Made by a program: the position numbers and the translations under genes
The notes under the pieces: model-generated
What the model was told of the DNA's origin: nothing
Database searches by the model: none
What the model saw: the letters and a program-made list of their open reading frames with translations, nothing else
Part shown: one piece after another, positions 33,707 to 43,018 of the stretch
How the letters are laid out: each line of letters begins with the position of its first letter
How positions within the stretch are numbered: the first letter of the stretch is position 1
Source: Polaromonas sp.
GTDB taxonomy: Bacteria; Pseudomonadota; Gammaproteobacteria; Burkholderiales; Burkholderiaceae_C
DNA length: 64,000 nucleotides
Direction: 5' to 3'
Assembly: GCF_030680935.1 (NCBI RefSeq)
Contig: NZ_JAUXUP010000007.1
Span: forward strand, 1-64,000

Positions 33707-36082
33707 TTATTTCTTGGCGGACTGGATGGCTTCCCAGACGCGGCTGGACGAAGCAGGCATGTCGAAGTCGGTCACACCCAGCGGCCTGAGCGCATCCAGC
33801 ACAGCGTTGATGACGGCCGGCGGCGACCCGATGGCACCGGCCTCGCCGCAGCCCTTGGCGCCCAGCGGGTTGTGGCTGCACGGTGTGCACAAGGTGTCCA
33901 GCTTGAAGTTGGGCATGTCGTCGGCGCGCGGCATGGCGTAGTCCATGAAAGAGCCGGTCAGCAACTGGCCGGATTCGGGGTCGTAGACGCAGTTTTCCAG
34001 CAGCGCCTGGCCTATGCCCTGCACCAGCCCGCCATGCACCTGGCCTTCGACAATCATCGGGTTGATGATGTTGCCAAAGTCATCCACCGCGGTGAAGCTG
34101 TCGACCCGCACCACGCCAGTGGCGGGGTCCACCTCGACCTCGCAGATGTAGGTGCCGGCCGGAAAGGTGAAGTTCGTCGGGTCGTAAAACGCTGTCTCGT
34201 TCAGGCCGGGCTCCAGCTTGTCCAGCGGGTAGTTGTGCGGCACATAGGCCGTCAGCGCCACCTGGCCAAAGGTCACCTTCTTGTCGGTGCCCTTGATGGT
34301 GAATTCGCCATTGGCAAACTCGACGTCGGCGTCGCTGGCCTCCATCAGGTGGGCGGCAATTTTCTTGGCCTTGGTTTCTATCTTGTCGAGCGCTTTCATG
34401 ATGGCGGTGCCACCCACCGACATGGAGCGCGAGCCGTAAGTACCCATGCCGAAAGGCACGCGCCCGGTGTCGCCGTGCACGATGTCCACCGCATCGACCG
34501 AGATGCCCAGGCGGGCGGCCACCACCTGTGCAAAGGTGGTTTCGTGGCCCTGGCCGTGGCTGTGTGATCCGGTAAACACCGTCACGCTGCCGGTTGGATG
34601 TACGCGAACCTCGCCGCATTCGAACAGGCCGGCACGCGCGCCGAGCGCACCGGCGATGTTGCTGGGCGCCAGACCGCAAGCCTCGATGTAACACGAGTAA
34701 CCGATGCCGCGCAACAGGCCTTTGGCCGCCGAGGCGGTTTTGCGTTTTTCAAAACCCGCCACCTCGGCCAGCTCGTTGCCGCGCTTGAGCAGGGCGTGGA
34801 AATCGCCCACGTCGTACTGCAGTGCCACCGGTGTCTGGTACGGGAAGTCTTTGACAAAATTGCGGCGGCGGATCTCGTCCTGCGCCAGGCCCAGCTCCCA
34901 GCCGCAGCGCGTGACCAGACGCTCCAGCAGATAAGTCGCTTCAGGGCGGCCGGCGCCGCGGTAAGCATCCACCGGCGCGGTGTTGGTGAACCAGGCGTCG
35001 ACCTCGACATAAATCTGCGGACAGGTGTACTGACCGGCCAGCAAGGTGGCGTAGAGGATGGTCGGCACGGCAGGCGCGAAGGTGGACAGGTAAGCGCCCA
35101 TGTTGGCGTCGGTGTGCACCCGCATCGCGAGGAACTTGCCGGCCTTGTCCATCGCCATCTCGGCGTGGCTGGAATGGTCGCGGCCATGGGCGTCGCTGAC
35201 AAAGGCCTCGCTGCGGTCGGCTGTCCACTTGATGTTGCGGTTGAGCTTTTTCGAGGCCCAGGTCAGGCACACGTCTTCGGCATACAGATAAATCTTGGAG
35301 CCGAAACCGCCGCCGACGTCGGGCGCGATCACACGCACTTTGTGCTCGGGCAGGCCCATGACAAAAGCCGTCAGCAGCAGGCGCTCGACGTGCGGGTTCT
35401 GGTTGGACACATACAGCACGTATTCGTCCGTGGCCCGGCTGTAGGAGCCGATCACCGCACGCGGCTCCATCGCATTCGGGATCAGCCGGTTGTTGGTCAG
35501 GTCCAGCTTGGTGATGTGTGCAGCGCTGGCAAACACCGCATCCACCTGGCCTTTGTCGCCAATCGCCCACTTGTAGCAATGGTTATCGGGGGCAGCCTCG
35601 TGCAGGGCCGTGGCCTTGGCCGCGTCGGTGACACGCACCACGGCGCCCAGCACGTCGTAGTCCACTTCCACCAGCTCGGCAGCGTCTTTGGCTTGCTCCA
35701 GTGTTTCAGCCACCACCATGGCGACATGGTCGCCCACATAACGCACCTTGCCCTGCGCCAGTATGGGGTGCGGCGGCTCCTTCATCGGGTTGCCGTCGGT
35801 ACTGGTGATCAGCCAACCGCAAGGCAGGCCGTTGATCTTGTCGGCGGCGACGTCTTCACCGACAAACACATCGAGCACGCCGGGCGCGGCTTTGGCAGCG
35901 GCGGTGTCGATGCTCTTGATGTTGGCGTGTGCATGCGGCGACCGTACAAACACCGCGTAGCTCTGGTTCGCCAGCGTGATGTCGTCGGTGTATTGCCCGC
36001 CGCCCGTGAGAAAGCGGTAGTCCTCCTTGCGGCGGACGGAGGTGCCAATGTTTGGCAGATTGACGAAGTCGGATGCACCCAT
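33707..36082 (-). CDS. coxL: CO-dehydrogenase-like molybdopterin large subunit, form II
   Basis: 791 residues, aldehyde oxidase/xanthine dehydrogenase fold. [11 protein letters not shown] binds the cofactor region. The active-site loop is AYRGAGR (373-379), the form II signature; true carboxidotrophic form I enzymes have AYXCSFR. The C-terminal [16 protein letters not shown] supplies the catalytic Glu. Form II enzymes may oxidise CO slowly or act on other aldehydes or N-heterocycles, so the physiological substrate is open. Order S-L-M differs from the form I M-S-L order. Length fits the family. Confidence 0.95.
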   Translation of the reverse strand: MGASDFVNLPNIGTSVRRKEDYRFLTGGGQYTDDITLANQSYAVFVRSPHAHANIKSIDTAAAKAAPGVLDVFVGEDVAADKINGLPCGWLITSTDGNPMKEPPHPILAQGKVRYVGDHVAMVVAETLEQAKDAAELVEVDYDVLGAVVRVTDAAKATALHEAAPDNHCYKWAIGDKGQVDAVFASAAHITKLDLTNNRLIPNAMEPRAVIGSYSRATDEYVLYVSNQNPHVERLLLTAFVMGLPEHKVRVIAPDVGGGFGSKIYLYAEDVCLTWASKKLNRNIKWTADRSEAFVSDAHGRDHSSHAEMAMDKAGKFLAMRVHTDANMGAYLSTFAPAVPTILYATLLAGQYTCPQIYVEVDAWFTNTAPVDAYRGAGRPEATYLLERLVTRCGWELGLAQDEIRRRNFVKDFPYQTPVALQYDVGDFHALLKRGNELAEVAGFEKRKTASAAKGLLRGIGYSCYIEACGLAPSNIAGALGARAGLFECGEVRVHPTGSVTVFTGSHSHGQGHETTFAQVVAARLGISVDAVDIVHGDTGRVPFGMGTYGSRSMSVGGTAIMKALDKIETKAKKIAAHLMEASDADVEFANGEFTIKGTDKKVTFGQVALTAYVPHNYPLDKLEPGLNETAFYDPTNFTFPAGTYICEVEVDPATGVVRVDSFTAVDDFGNIINPMIVEGQVHGGLVQGIGQALLENCVYDPESGQLLTGSFMDYAMPRADDMPNFKLDTLCTPCSHNPLGAKGCGEAGAIGSPPAVINAVLDALRPLGVTDFDMPASSSRVWEAIQSAKK

Positions 36083-36157
36083 GTGTGTACTCCAGAAAGA
36101 AATAAGAGGCAGCGGCCCGCAGGATGGCGGCGCTGAAAAATAAAATAGCGCTCGGAA

Positions 36158-36625
36158 TCAGGCCGCCATGGTCGCAGCGCCCTGCTGCACCGCCTTGACG
36201 ATGTTCTGATAACCGGTGCAGCGGCAGATGTTGCCTTCGAGCAGCTCACGGATCTCGCCTTCGCTGGCCTTGGGGTGGTGCTTGCACAGATCGACCGCAC
36301 TCATCACCATGCCGGTGGTGCAAAAGCCGCATTGCAGGCCGTGGCACTCCTTGAAGGCCGCCTGCATCGGGTGCATGGTGCCGTCGGCGGCGGCCAGCCC
36401 TTCGATGGTGGTGATGTCAGCGCCCTCGGCCTGCGCCGCCAGGATGTTGCAGGACTTGACCGCGCGGCCATTCATGAGGACGGTGCAGGCGCCGCACTGT
36501 GCGGTGTCGCAGCCCACGTGGGTACCGGTCATCTTGAACTGCTCGCGCAGCACCTGTACCAGGAAGGTGTTGGGCGGCGCCTCTACGCTTTTGGCTTTGC
36601 CGTTGACTTTGAATTGAACTTGCAT
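36158..36625 (-). CDS. coxS: CO-dehydrogenase-type [2Fe-2S] small subunit
   Basis: 155 residues with two [2Fe-2S] clusters: plant-type [15 protein letters not shown]...C and the C-terminal four-helix cluster [17 protein letters not shown] with [10 protein letters not shown]. It passes electrons from Mo to FAD. Start 36625 gives [19 protein letters not shown]; an upstream extension in frame lies within the divergent promoter. First gene of the operon, divergent from the regulator at 36859. Confidence 0.95.
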   Translation of the reverse strand: MQVQFKVNGKAKSVEAPPNTFLVQVLREQFKMTGTHVGCDTAQCGACTVLMNGRAVKSCNILAAQAEGADITTIEGLAAADGTMHPMQAAFKECHGLQCGFCTTGMVMSAVDLCKHHPKASEGEIRELLEGNICRCTGYQNIVKAVQQGAATMAA

Positions 36626-36762
36626 GCGCTTGTCTCCTGATGGCTGTTGTTTGTCTGGCTGCGGATGGGACTGGGCCATTGTTGAAGTGCCCACCGAACA
36701 CCCGACTAGGTTAAACCCTAGGAGCTTGCCAAAGCGCGGCGATATTCTCAAAATGATGCAAT

Positions 36763-36797
36763 CCAGACCGGCGCCTGTCGGACTTGTCACGGTCTGG
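36763..36797. promoter_or_regulatory. Inverted repeat in coxS / regulator divergent promoter
   Basis: Perfect 8-bp arms CCAGACCG (36763-36770) and CGGTCTGG (36790-36797) with a 19-nt spacer in the 233-base divergent gap. A smaller palindrome CTAGGTTAAACCCTAG lies at about 36706-36721. Both are candidate operators for the adjacent regulator; this is inference from position only. Confidence 0.4.
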
Positions 36798-36858
36798 TAG
36801 GCTGCAAGCACACCGGGCATACTCCCGACTTCCACGCCCTCCAAAAACACTGCACCAC

Positions 36859-37998
36859 ATGCTGACCGCCCTTCCGGTTTCTTCAGAGCAACGCCTGCAG
36901 CAAATCGCCCTTGCGCGGCAGGCCGTGTTGCACGGCGGTAAGAGCCAGCCTGGCATCCTGGCCGAGCCGTGGATTGAGCGCTCCTGGCAGCGCTGCCTGG
37001 CCAGCGGCAAAAAGCCCGAGCAGACTGTCGGTTTTGACATATTGCCTCCGCAAATACTGCGCCGCACCGAAGAAGCCAACCAGGTGCTGGCGGCGGCGGC
37101 GCGTCCGGTGCTGGAAAAACTCGGTGCCGCCATTGCCAGCACGCGTTACTTCGCCATCCTGACCAACGCGCAGGGTGTGGTGGTGGATGTCAATGGCGCC
37201 ATAGACCGGCGCGACCGGCGCGTGGACCTGATCACCCGCATCGGCGTGGACCTGTCGGAAGACAGCGTGGGCACCACCGCGATTGGTGCAGCGCTGACCG
37301 AGTTGCAGCCGGTCTGGCTGCACCGCGGCGAGCATTTTTTCAACGCCAATTCAGCTTACAGCTGCGCCGGGGCGCCGCTGTTTGGACCGGATGGGCGGTG
37401 CGCCGGCATGCTGGACCTGACTGGCGTGGACACGGTGGAGCGTCCGGAGCTCAAACACCTGGTGGTGCAGTCGGCGCGCAGCATTGAAAACGCGCTGATC
37501 CAGAACCGCCCGCACGACCTGATGATCCGCCTGAACTGGTCAAGCCAGAGCCTGGGCGACGACATGGACGGCATGGTTTGCCTGGACCCGGATGGCTGGG
37601 TCACCGGCGCCAATCCTGCGGCGCGGCAAATGGTGCCCGCGCTGCAAAACGCGGGCGCTGCAGCGGTTCACTGCAGCGAGCTGTTTGCCATGCCTTACGA
37701 GATGCTGTTTGATGCCGCGAAAAGCAACCCGTTGTCTTATCCGCAAGCCATCGACGTGCCTTTGTGGTCCGGCCTGCGCCTGCACGCCCTGCCCTTGCTA
37801 CGTGGTCGCGCGCCGGCCGCGGGCCGGCTTGGTGGCCGGGGTACACCCGTGCCCACCCTGCAGCTCAAGGACATCGAAACCGCGCTGATCCGCAAAGCGG
37901 TCAGCGACGCGCGCGGCAATATAGTCAAAGCGGCGCGGGCGCTGGGCATCAGCCGCGCTACCGTTTACCGGCGGCTCGGCGAACGCCCCACCAAATAG
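36859..37998 (+). CDS. GAF/Fis-type transcriptional regulator (AcoR-like, no AAA+ domain)
   Basis: 379 residues. The N-terminal part resembles AcoR-type activators ([17 protein letters not shown]; a GAF-like domain with [17 protein letters not shown] and [18 protein letters not shown]). The C-terminus is a Fis-type helix-turn-helix ([20 protein letters not shown]). The central sigma-54 AAA+ domain (GAFTGA loop) is missing, so it cannot be a classical sigma-54 activator. ATG 36859 is chosen. Divergent from coxS, it is probably the operon regulator. Confidence 0.88.
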   Translation: MLTALPVSSEQRLQQIALARQAVLHGGKSQPGILAEPWIERSWQRCLASGKKPEQTVGFDILPPQILRRTEEANQVLAAAARPVLEKLGAAIASTRYFAILTNAQGVVVDVNGAIDRRDRRVDLITRIGVDLSEDSVGTTAIGAALTELQPVWLHRGEHFFNANSAYSCAGAPLFGPDGRCAGMLDLTGVDTVERPELKHLVVQSARSIENALIQNRPHDLMIRLNWSSQSLGDDMDGMVCLDPDGWVTGANPAARQMVPALQNAGAAAVHCSELFAMPYEMLFDAAKSNPLSYPQAIDVPLWSGLRLHALPLLRGRAPAAGRLGGRGTPVPTLQLKDIETALIRKAVSDARGNIVKAARALGISRATVYRRLGERPTK

Positions 37999-38454
37999 TC
38001 AGTGCTTGTGCGTCGCGTGTGCCGACGGCGCCGCAGCGCTGACCGGCAGCTGCAGCGCCAACTTGCTCTCCAGGCCTTTGCTGTCCCTGAAAACAAGCGT
38101 CAAGGGCACGTTGCTTCCCACCGGCAAAGCCTGCTTCAACTCCATCAGCATGACGTGGTAGCCCCCCGGTTTGAGCTCCAGGGTTTGGCCGGCGCGCAGA
38201 TCAAGCGCCGGCACCGCGCGCATGGTCATCACGTCATTGGCCATCTTCATTTCATGCACCTCGGCCACACCGGCAGCCGGTGTAAAAACGCCGACCAGCC
38301 GGGTGTCGGTTCTGGAGGTGATTTTCATGAAGGCGCCGGTGCCTGGCTGACCTGGCACGGCGGTACGCACCCAGGCATCCTTGACTTCGACGGTTTGTGC
38401 TTGCAGGGCGGCGCCCGAAAGCGCCAACAACATGAGCAATATTTTTGATTTCAT
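37999..38454 (-). CDS. Periplasmic copper chaperone PCu(A)C
   Basis: 151 residues, signal peptide MKSKILLMLLALSGAALQAQ, then the PCu(A)C fold with the metal ligands HEMKMANDVMTMR and GGYHVMLM (H(M)X10M X21 HXM pattern), and a His-rich tail (HATHKH). It delivers Cu(I) to cytochrome oxidase CuA or sequesters copper. It pairs with a DUF2946 protein downstream in reading order of the genome, a common copper-linked combination. Confidence 0.92.
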   Translation of the reverse strand: MKSKILLMLLALSGAALQAQTVEVKDAWVRTAVPGQPGTGAFMKITSRTDTRLVGVFTPAAGVAEVHEMKMANDVMTMRAVPALDLRAGQTLELKPGGYHVMLMELKQALPVGSNVPLTLVFRDSKGLESKLALQLPVSAAAPSAHATHKH

Positions 38455-38573
38455 GGGAGTTTCTTTCCTGACGATAAAAGCAATTCAGCGATGGGGCCAG
38501 CGGTTCAGTGACGACGCACCTGGGCTTGGGCAGACGGGAATGAAAGTCAGGGGCGTGTTGCCCCGGTTTGTTT

Positions 38574-38659
38574 TCCCGGACTCGATCCGGGATCCATATC
38601 GCATGAACCACAGTCCGGGTTCACGCAGCATGGCTTGCGGGTCAAGCCCGCAATGACAG
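38574..38659. repeat. Dispersed repeat family D: paired hairpins
   Basis: Two perfect hairpins: TCCCGGA CTCGA TCCGGGA (38574-38592) and TTGCGGG TCAAG CCCGCAA (38635-38653), joined by about 40 bases. Such paired elements (GGACTCGATCCGGG and GCGGGTCAAGCCCGC) are common intergenic repeats in proteobacteria. It fills much of the gap between the PCu(A)C and DUF2946 genes. Confidence 0.6.
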
Positions 38660-38672
38660 GTACTTGTTTATT

Positions 38673-39065
38673 TCAAAGTGCCGGCGGGCCGCGGCTGAAA
38701 GGCAGGCCCGGCGACGATGCCGAGCGCACGGCATCCTGGAAAAACACCGCCACCAGACTGGCGGCGGCAGGAGTTCCATCGGCCCGGTACAGCATCGGCA
38801 AGCCCAGGCCGGCCGAGCCGCACAGGTCACAGTGCCCATTGGCAGACGAAGCATCGTCGCTGCCCGGCTGGCCAGCGCCGGCTGCGCTGCAGAGTCCACC
38901 GAGCTGGCCGGTGCGCACATCTTCGGCCAGCATGGACACGGGTGCCATCAGCGCCGCGAAGACGGCCAAAAAACCCAGCCACGCTGCGAAGCGGGCCCAA
39001 AGCGGGCGGGAGCAGGGGGTGATTGGCACGGAAGGATTATAGGGAGAAGGTCTGAAGCCGCACAA
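38673..39065 (-). CDS. DUF2946-like protein
   Basis: 130 residues. An N-terminal hydrophobic segment (FAAWLGFLAVFAALMAPVSML) is followed by a short extracytoplasmic region with HCDLCGSAGLG, the His/Cys motif I associate with DUF2946, a copper-linked family of unknown function. Start at 39065 is uncertain; GTG at 39029 would give a shorter N-terminus. Placed next to a copper chaperone gene. Confidence 0.7.
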   Translation of the reverse strand: MCGFRPSPYNPSVPITPCSRPLWARFAAWLGFLAVFAALMAPVSMLAEDVRTGQLGGLCSAAGAGQPGSDDASSANGHCDLCGSAGLGLPMLYRADGTPAAASLVAVFFQDAVRSASSPGLPFSRGPPAL

Positions 39066-39066
39066 A

Positions 39067-39128
39067 ATGCTACAAAATCAGGAGCTACTCACGCAAGCCA
39101 GTCAAGGGCTGGAGGCCGATTTGATTCA
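39067..39128 (+). repeat. Dispersed repeat family A, copy 6
   Basis: ATGCTACAAAATCAGGAGCT, ACTCACGCAAGCCAGTCAAG, GGCTGGAGGCCGATTTGATT: full-length copy. Its right part is read on the minus strand as the last codons and stop of queG. Confidence 0.8.
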
Positions 39129-40215
39129 TAATTGGTATGGAAAGCGCCCACTCCACATGCTCCCGCACCACCTCACTGGCATGATCACGCCGCGCCATCA
39201 AGGCCGCCCGCAAAGTGCCCGCCTGGTCCGCGCCTGCGTGGATGGCATTGCCCATGCTGACGGCGATGTTGCGCAACCAGCGCTCATGCCCAATACGCCT
39301 GATCGCGCTGCCTTCGGTATAGCGCAAAAATTCTTCTTCGGTCCAGCCAAACAAGGTGGTCAGTTGCTGGCCGGTCAGGCCCTCGCGCTCGTCAAAATCA
39401 GGCAGTGCGCTGCGCTGCGCAAATTTATTCCAGGGGCACACCAGCTGGCAATCGTCACAGCCGTAGATGCGGTTGCCAATCAGGGGCCGCAGTTCGAGCG
39501 GAATCGCACCAGCATGTTCGATCGTGAGGTAAGAGATGCAGCGTCGTGCGTCCAGTTTGTGCGGCGCCACAATCGCCTGCGTTGGACATATGGTGATGCA
39601 GGCGCTGCAGCTGCCGCAGTGTTCGGTCACCGCATCGCTGGGCGGCAGCGCCACATCGACATAAATTTCACCAAGGAAAAACATGGAGCCGGCTTCGCGG
39701 TTGAGCAGCAGCGTGTGTTTGCCGCGCCAGCCCTGTCCGCTGCGCGAAGCCAGTTCGGCCTCCAGCACCGGCGCAGAATCGGTGAAGGCACGATGGCCCA
39801 GAGGCTGCACATGGCCTGCGATGCGCTCGGCAAGCTTCTGCAGCCTTGCACGCATGACCTTGTGGTAGTCGCGGCCCCGCGCATAGACCGAGACAATCGC
39901 TTCACCGGGCCGATCCAGCCGCGCCAGTTCCATGGCCTGCCACTGCCCCGGCGCCTGCGGCGTGGCCGTTGGCAAATAGTCCATGCGCGCTGTGATGACG
40001 CTGACGGTTCCAGGCACCAGCTCTGCCGGGCGTGCACGTTTGAGGCCGTGAGCCGCCATGTAATTCATGTCACCATGAAAGCCAGCGGCCAGCCAGGCCG
40101 ATAATCCGGGTTCCGCCGATGACAGATCAACGCCTGCAATACCAATTTGCGAAAATCCAAGCTCGCGCGCCCACGTTTGAATTTGAGAAACGAATTGATG
40201 GCTAGTAACGATCAC
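39085..40215 (-). CDS. queG: Epoxyqueuosine reductase
   Basis: 376 residues, matching QueG. Two [4Fe-4S] clusters: CGSCSACITICPTQAI and GCDDCQLVCPWNKF. It reduces epoxyqueuosine to queuosine in tRNA, cobalamin-dependent. The likely start is GTG at 40215 (VIVTSHQFVSQIQTW), which overlaps the divergent tsaE start by 18 bases; no other start fits the family N-terminus. The C-terminal residues (NQIGLQPLTGLRE) are encoded by a family A repeat. Confidence 0.93.
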   Translation of the reverse strand: MIVTSHQFVSQIQTWARELGFSQIGIAGVDLSSAEPGLSAWLAAGFHGDMNYMAAHGLKRARPAELVPGTVSVITARMDYLPTATPQAPGQWQAMELARLDRPGEAIVSVYARGRDYHKVMRARLQKLAERIAGHVQPLGHRAFTDSAPVLEAELASRSGQGWRGKHTLLLNREAGSMFFLGEIYVDVALPPSDAVTEHCGSCSACITICPTQAIVAPHKLDARRCISYLTIEHAGAIPLELRPLIGNRIYGCDDCQLVCPWNKFAQRSALPDFDEREGLTGQQLTTLFGWTEEEFLRYTEGSAIRRIGHERWLRNIAVSMGNAIHAGADQAGTLRAALMARRDHASEVVREHVEWALSIPIMNQIGLQPLTGLRE

Positions 40216-40698
40216 CCGCTCATTGTAAAAAGTATTGCCTGGGCGACCGAGGCTGACACGCAGGCGTTTGCCGCAGCCCTGGCCGCGAAGCTGCAGGACA
40301 AAGCCAGCAGCGACGTGCTGATCGAGCTGCACGGCGATCTGGGTAGCGGAAAAACCACCTTTGCGCGGCACCTGCTCACGGCCATGGGTGTGACGGGTCG
40401 TATCAAGAGCCCGACCTATGCGGTGGTCGAGCCCTATACCGTTGACGACGCGCCCGGCGGACCGCTCAACATCTGGCATTTCGATTTCTACCGCTTCAAT
40501 GACCCCGACGAATGGGAAGAAGCCGGCTTTCGCGACATCTTCGCCAGCCCCGGCCTCAAGCTGGTCGAATGGCCGGAAAAAGCCGGCGATCACCTGCCGC
40601 CCGCCGATCTGGACATGGCGCTGGAGCTGCAGGACGACGACGCACGCGCCGTCACCCTCACCGCACACACCGACGCCGGCGCGGCGCTACTCCCATGA
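40198..40698 (+). CDS. tsaE: tRNA threonylcarbamoyladenosine biosynthesis protein TsaE
   Basis: 166 residues. P-loop GDLGSGKTTFARHLL and the TsaE motifs VKSPTYAVVE-like (IKSPTYAVVEPY), HFDFYRF and LVEWPEKA. TsaE is the ATPase that resets the TsaBD complex making t6A37 in tRNA. ATG 40198 gives MASNDHPLIVKS. It overlaps amiC by 4 bases (ATGA), the classic tsaE-amiC arrangement. Confidence 0.95.
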   Translation: MASNDHPLIVKSIAWATEADTQAFAAALAAKLQDKASSDVLIELHGDLGSGKTTFARHLLTAMGVTGRIKSPTYAVVEPYTVDDAPGGPLNIWHFDFYRFNDPDEWEEAGFRDIFASPGLKLVEWPEKAGDHLPPADLDMALELQDDDARAVTLTAHTDAGAALLP

Positions 40699-42059
40699 GC
40701 AACCAGGGCGGACTGAGCCGACGCGGCGCACTGCAGATGGGCAGCCTGGTGCTGCTCCTGGGCGTGCAGCAGATTGCCCGCGGCCTGACCATCCTGGCGG
40801 TGCGGGTCTGGCCGGCCAAGGATTACAGCCGCGTCACCATAGAGTCCGACGCGGGCCTGAAGACCAAGTACTACTTCATCGCCGAGCCGCCGCGCCTGGC
40901 GGTGGACATCGAAGGCATTGACCTGATCCCGGCGCTGCGCGAGCTGGTCGCCAAGGTCAAGCCTTCCGACCCAAACATCGCCGGCATCCGTGTCGGGCAG
41001 AACGCGCCGGGCGTGGTGCGTCTGGTGGTCGAGCTCAAGCAGCCCATGATGCCGCAGGTGTTCGCCCTGCAGCCGGTTGCGGCCTACCAGCACCGCCTGG
41101 TGTTTGATCTCTACCCCACGCACGTCGTTGACCCACTGGAAACCCTGATTGCGGAGCGGCTCAAGGACAGGCCCCCGACCGCAGCGGCTCAGACCGTAGA
41201 CCCCCTGGGCGACCTGATCGCCAAACAATCGGAGCGGCCAGCACTTGCCACCCCGCCGCCCGCCGCAGACAAATCACCCGCCGTTGCAGCGGCCCCCAGC
41301 CCGCCGCCCGAAACGGTGGGTGCCGGTGCCGGCAGCCGCAACAAGACCGACCGGCTCATCATCGTTGCGCTGGACCCCGGCCACGGCGGCGAAGACCCCG
41401 GTGCCATCGGCCCGGGCGGCACGCGCGAGAAAGACGTGGTGCTGCAGATCGCGCTGCGCCTGCGCGACCGTATCAACGCCGTGCCGAACATGCGCGCCTA
41501 CCTCACGCGCGACGCGGACTTTTTTGTGCCCTTGCATATCCGCGTGCAAAAAGCCAGGCGCGTGCAGGCCGACCTGTTCATCAGCATCCACGCCGATGCG
41601 TTTTTCACGCCGCGACCACAAGGGGCCAGTGTTTTTGCGCTCAGTGACAAGGGCGCTTCCAGCAGTTCAGCACGCTGGATGGCGGACAAGGAAAATTCAG
41701 CCGACCTGGTCGGTGGCGTCAACGTCAAGGCGAAGGACGCGCAGGTGCAAAAAGCCCTGCTCGACATGAGCACCACGGCGCAGATCAACGACAGCCTCAA
41801 ATTGGGCGGCGCCATGCTGGGCGAGATCGGCAGCGTGGGCAAGCTGCACAAACCACGCGTTGAGCAAGCCGGTTTTGCCGTGCTCAAGGCGCCTGACATT
41901 CCGAGTGTCCTGGTCGAAACCGCTTTTATCAGCAACCCCGACGAAGAGGCCAAACTGCGCAGCGACGACTACCAGATACAGCTTGCCGACGCGTTGATGC
42001 GCGGTATCGGCCGTTACTTCGCAAAAAATCCGCCACTGGCACGCAATCGGCCCCTATAA
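40695..42059 (+). CDS. amiC: N-acetylmuramoyl-L-alanine amidase AmiC-type
   Basis: 454 residues. N-terminal twin-arginine signal (SRRGALQMG then hydrophobic VLLLGVQQIA), an AMIN domain (about 40-150), a Pro/Ala linker (about 165-215) and a C-terminal Amidase_3 catalytic domain with zinc ligands in LDPGHGGEDPG, ISIHADAFF and LVETAFISN. It cleaves septal peptidoglycan in cell division. Translationally coupled to tsaE. Confidence 0.94.
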   Translation: MSNQGGLSRRGALQMGSLVLLLGVQQIARGLTILAVRVWPAKDYSRVTIESDAGLKTKYYFIAEPPRLAVDIEGIDLIPALRELVAKVKPSDPNIAGIRVGQNAPGVVRLVVELKQPMMPQVFALQPVAAYQHRLVFDLYPTHVVDPLETLIAERLKDRPPTAAAQTVDPLGDLIAKQSERPALATPPPAADKSPAVAAAPSPPPETVGAGAGSRNKTDRLIIVALDPGHGGEDPGAIGPGGTREKDVVLQIALRLRDRINAVPNMRAYLTRDADFFVPLHIRVQKARRVQADLFISIHADAFFTPRPQGASVFALSDKGASSSSARWMADKENSADLVGGVNVKAKDAQVQKALLDMSTTAQINDSLKLGGAMLGEIGSVGKLHKPRVEQAGFAVLKAPDIPSVLVETAFISNPDEEAKLRSDDYQIQLADALMRGIGRYFAKNPPLARNRPL

Positions 42060-42223
42060 CCGCAAAAATCTGCTGCGCGCTGACGCGGACAGACGACAGA
42101 ACACGCAGGCGCTTTCCTACAGGTCCGGCGCGGTCTGAAACCTAAAGTCGAGCTACAGGTAACGCCAAGACTTCATTCGAACTCTTTTTGCGATTTGCCT
42201 GCAATCCGACAAAGGTGAACACG

Positions 42224-42448
42224 ATGACAACGAAACTTCTGATGGCAGCCGCAGCAGCATCCCTGATCGCCCTGACAGGCTGTGGCACTTCTCTGACGAA
42301 CCAGCAAATCGGCACCGGCACCGGCGCTGTTCTGGGTGGCGTAGCCGGCAGTGCACTGGGCGGCGGCACATTGGGCACCGTGGGCGGCGCGGCAGCCGGC
42401 GCGGTGATCGGCAGCGAAATCGGCAAGAAGCAGGACCAGAAACGCTAA
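42224..42448 (+). CDS. Small glycine-zipper lipoprotein
   Basis: 74 residues. Signal peptide with lipobox (LIALTGCGTS, Cys about 20), then a glycine-zipper segment (GTGTGAVLGGVAGSALGGG, GGAAAGAVIGSEIG) like OsmB/17-kDa antigen-type lipoproteins. Probably outer-membrane. AAAGGTGAA lies upstream of ATG 42224. A terminator follows. The 164 bases before it contain no other recognisable feature. Confidence 0.85.
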   Translation: MTTKLLMAAAAASLIALTGCGTSLTNQQIGTGTGAVLGGVAGSALGGGTLGTVGGAAAGAVIGSEIGKKQDQKR

Positions 42449-42482
42449 GCAGCAAGCAGACCGGAACGGGTCTGCTGCAAAC

Positions 42483-42522
42483 AAAACCCTCTCTCGCCCC
42501 GTCCGGGCGGCAGAGGGTTTTT
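42483..42522. terminator. Bidirectional terminator
   Basis: AAAACCCTCT (42483-42492) pairs with AGAGGGTTTT (42512-42521), with an inner GCCC/GGGC extension; A tract before and T tract after. Between the lipoprotein gene (+) and the Rieske beta-subunit gene (-), it can serve both. Confidence 0.85.
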
Positions 42523-42529
42523 GTATTTA

Positions 42530-43018
42530 TCAAACGGGATAAATCAGCGAGTTCAGGATCATCTCGCTGTCATAGACGCATAGCCTGGACCGAAACCTCA
42601 ATCCTTCGGGCGTGCGGACGATCTGGTCAACATACCTCCCGACGTTGTAGACCTCGCTGACACCTGCCGGCCGGGTGCGAAACACCGCGTAATGGGCTTG
42701 CGCGTTCACCACGTCGCCTTCGACGTCCAGCACCTGCGCCGGACTGATGACATGCCGTGTGTAATACGGGCCGTGGTAAATCGTCTGGGTGATGCCGTAA
42801 ACCCGGTCCTTCATCATGCCTTGGCTCTCCAGGTCCATCAGCGCCAGCGGTAAACCACGGTCAAAATTTTCGCGCGCCTGTAGCGTGTAGCGCCCGTCCT
42901 CGAGGAAAAATTCCGGCCAGGCATCAAACCGCTTTTCATCGAGGGCTGCGGCATACGCGGCGTTAAGCTGGTCCACCTCGTGCTGCAGTTGCAGGCGCTC
43001 CAGTGCCACGCCGCTCAT
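42530..43018 (-). CDS. Aromatic-ring-hydroxylating dioxygenase small (beta) subunit
   Basis: 162 residues, SnoaL/NTF2-like fold of ring-hydroxylating dioxygenase beta subunits: HEVDQLNAAYAAALDEKRFDAW, FFLEDGRYTL and NVGRYVDQI. It has a structural role in the alpha3beta3 oxygenase. It overlaps the alpha-subunit stop by 4 bases, so the two are made together. Confidence 0.88.
   Translation of the reverse strand: MSGVALERLQLQHEVDQLNAAYAAALDEKRFDAWPEFFLEDGRYTLQARENFDRGLPLALMDLESQGMMKDRVYGITQTIYHGPYYTRHVISPAQVLDVEGDVVNAQAHYAVFRTRPAGVSEVYNVGRYVDQIVRTPEGLRFRSRLCVYDSEMILNSLIYPV

Noticed and set aside
32963..36136. Long plus-strand frames opposite coxM and coxL
   Set aside because: Antisense shadows; composition is unlike real proteins.
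36134..36155. AATAAAATAGCGCTCGGAATC segment as another family A copy
   Set aside because: Too short a match to the core to separate from chance.
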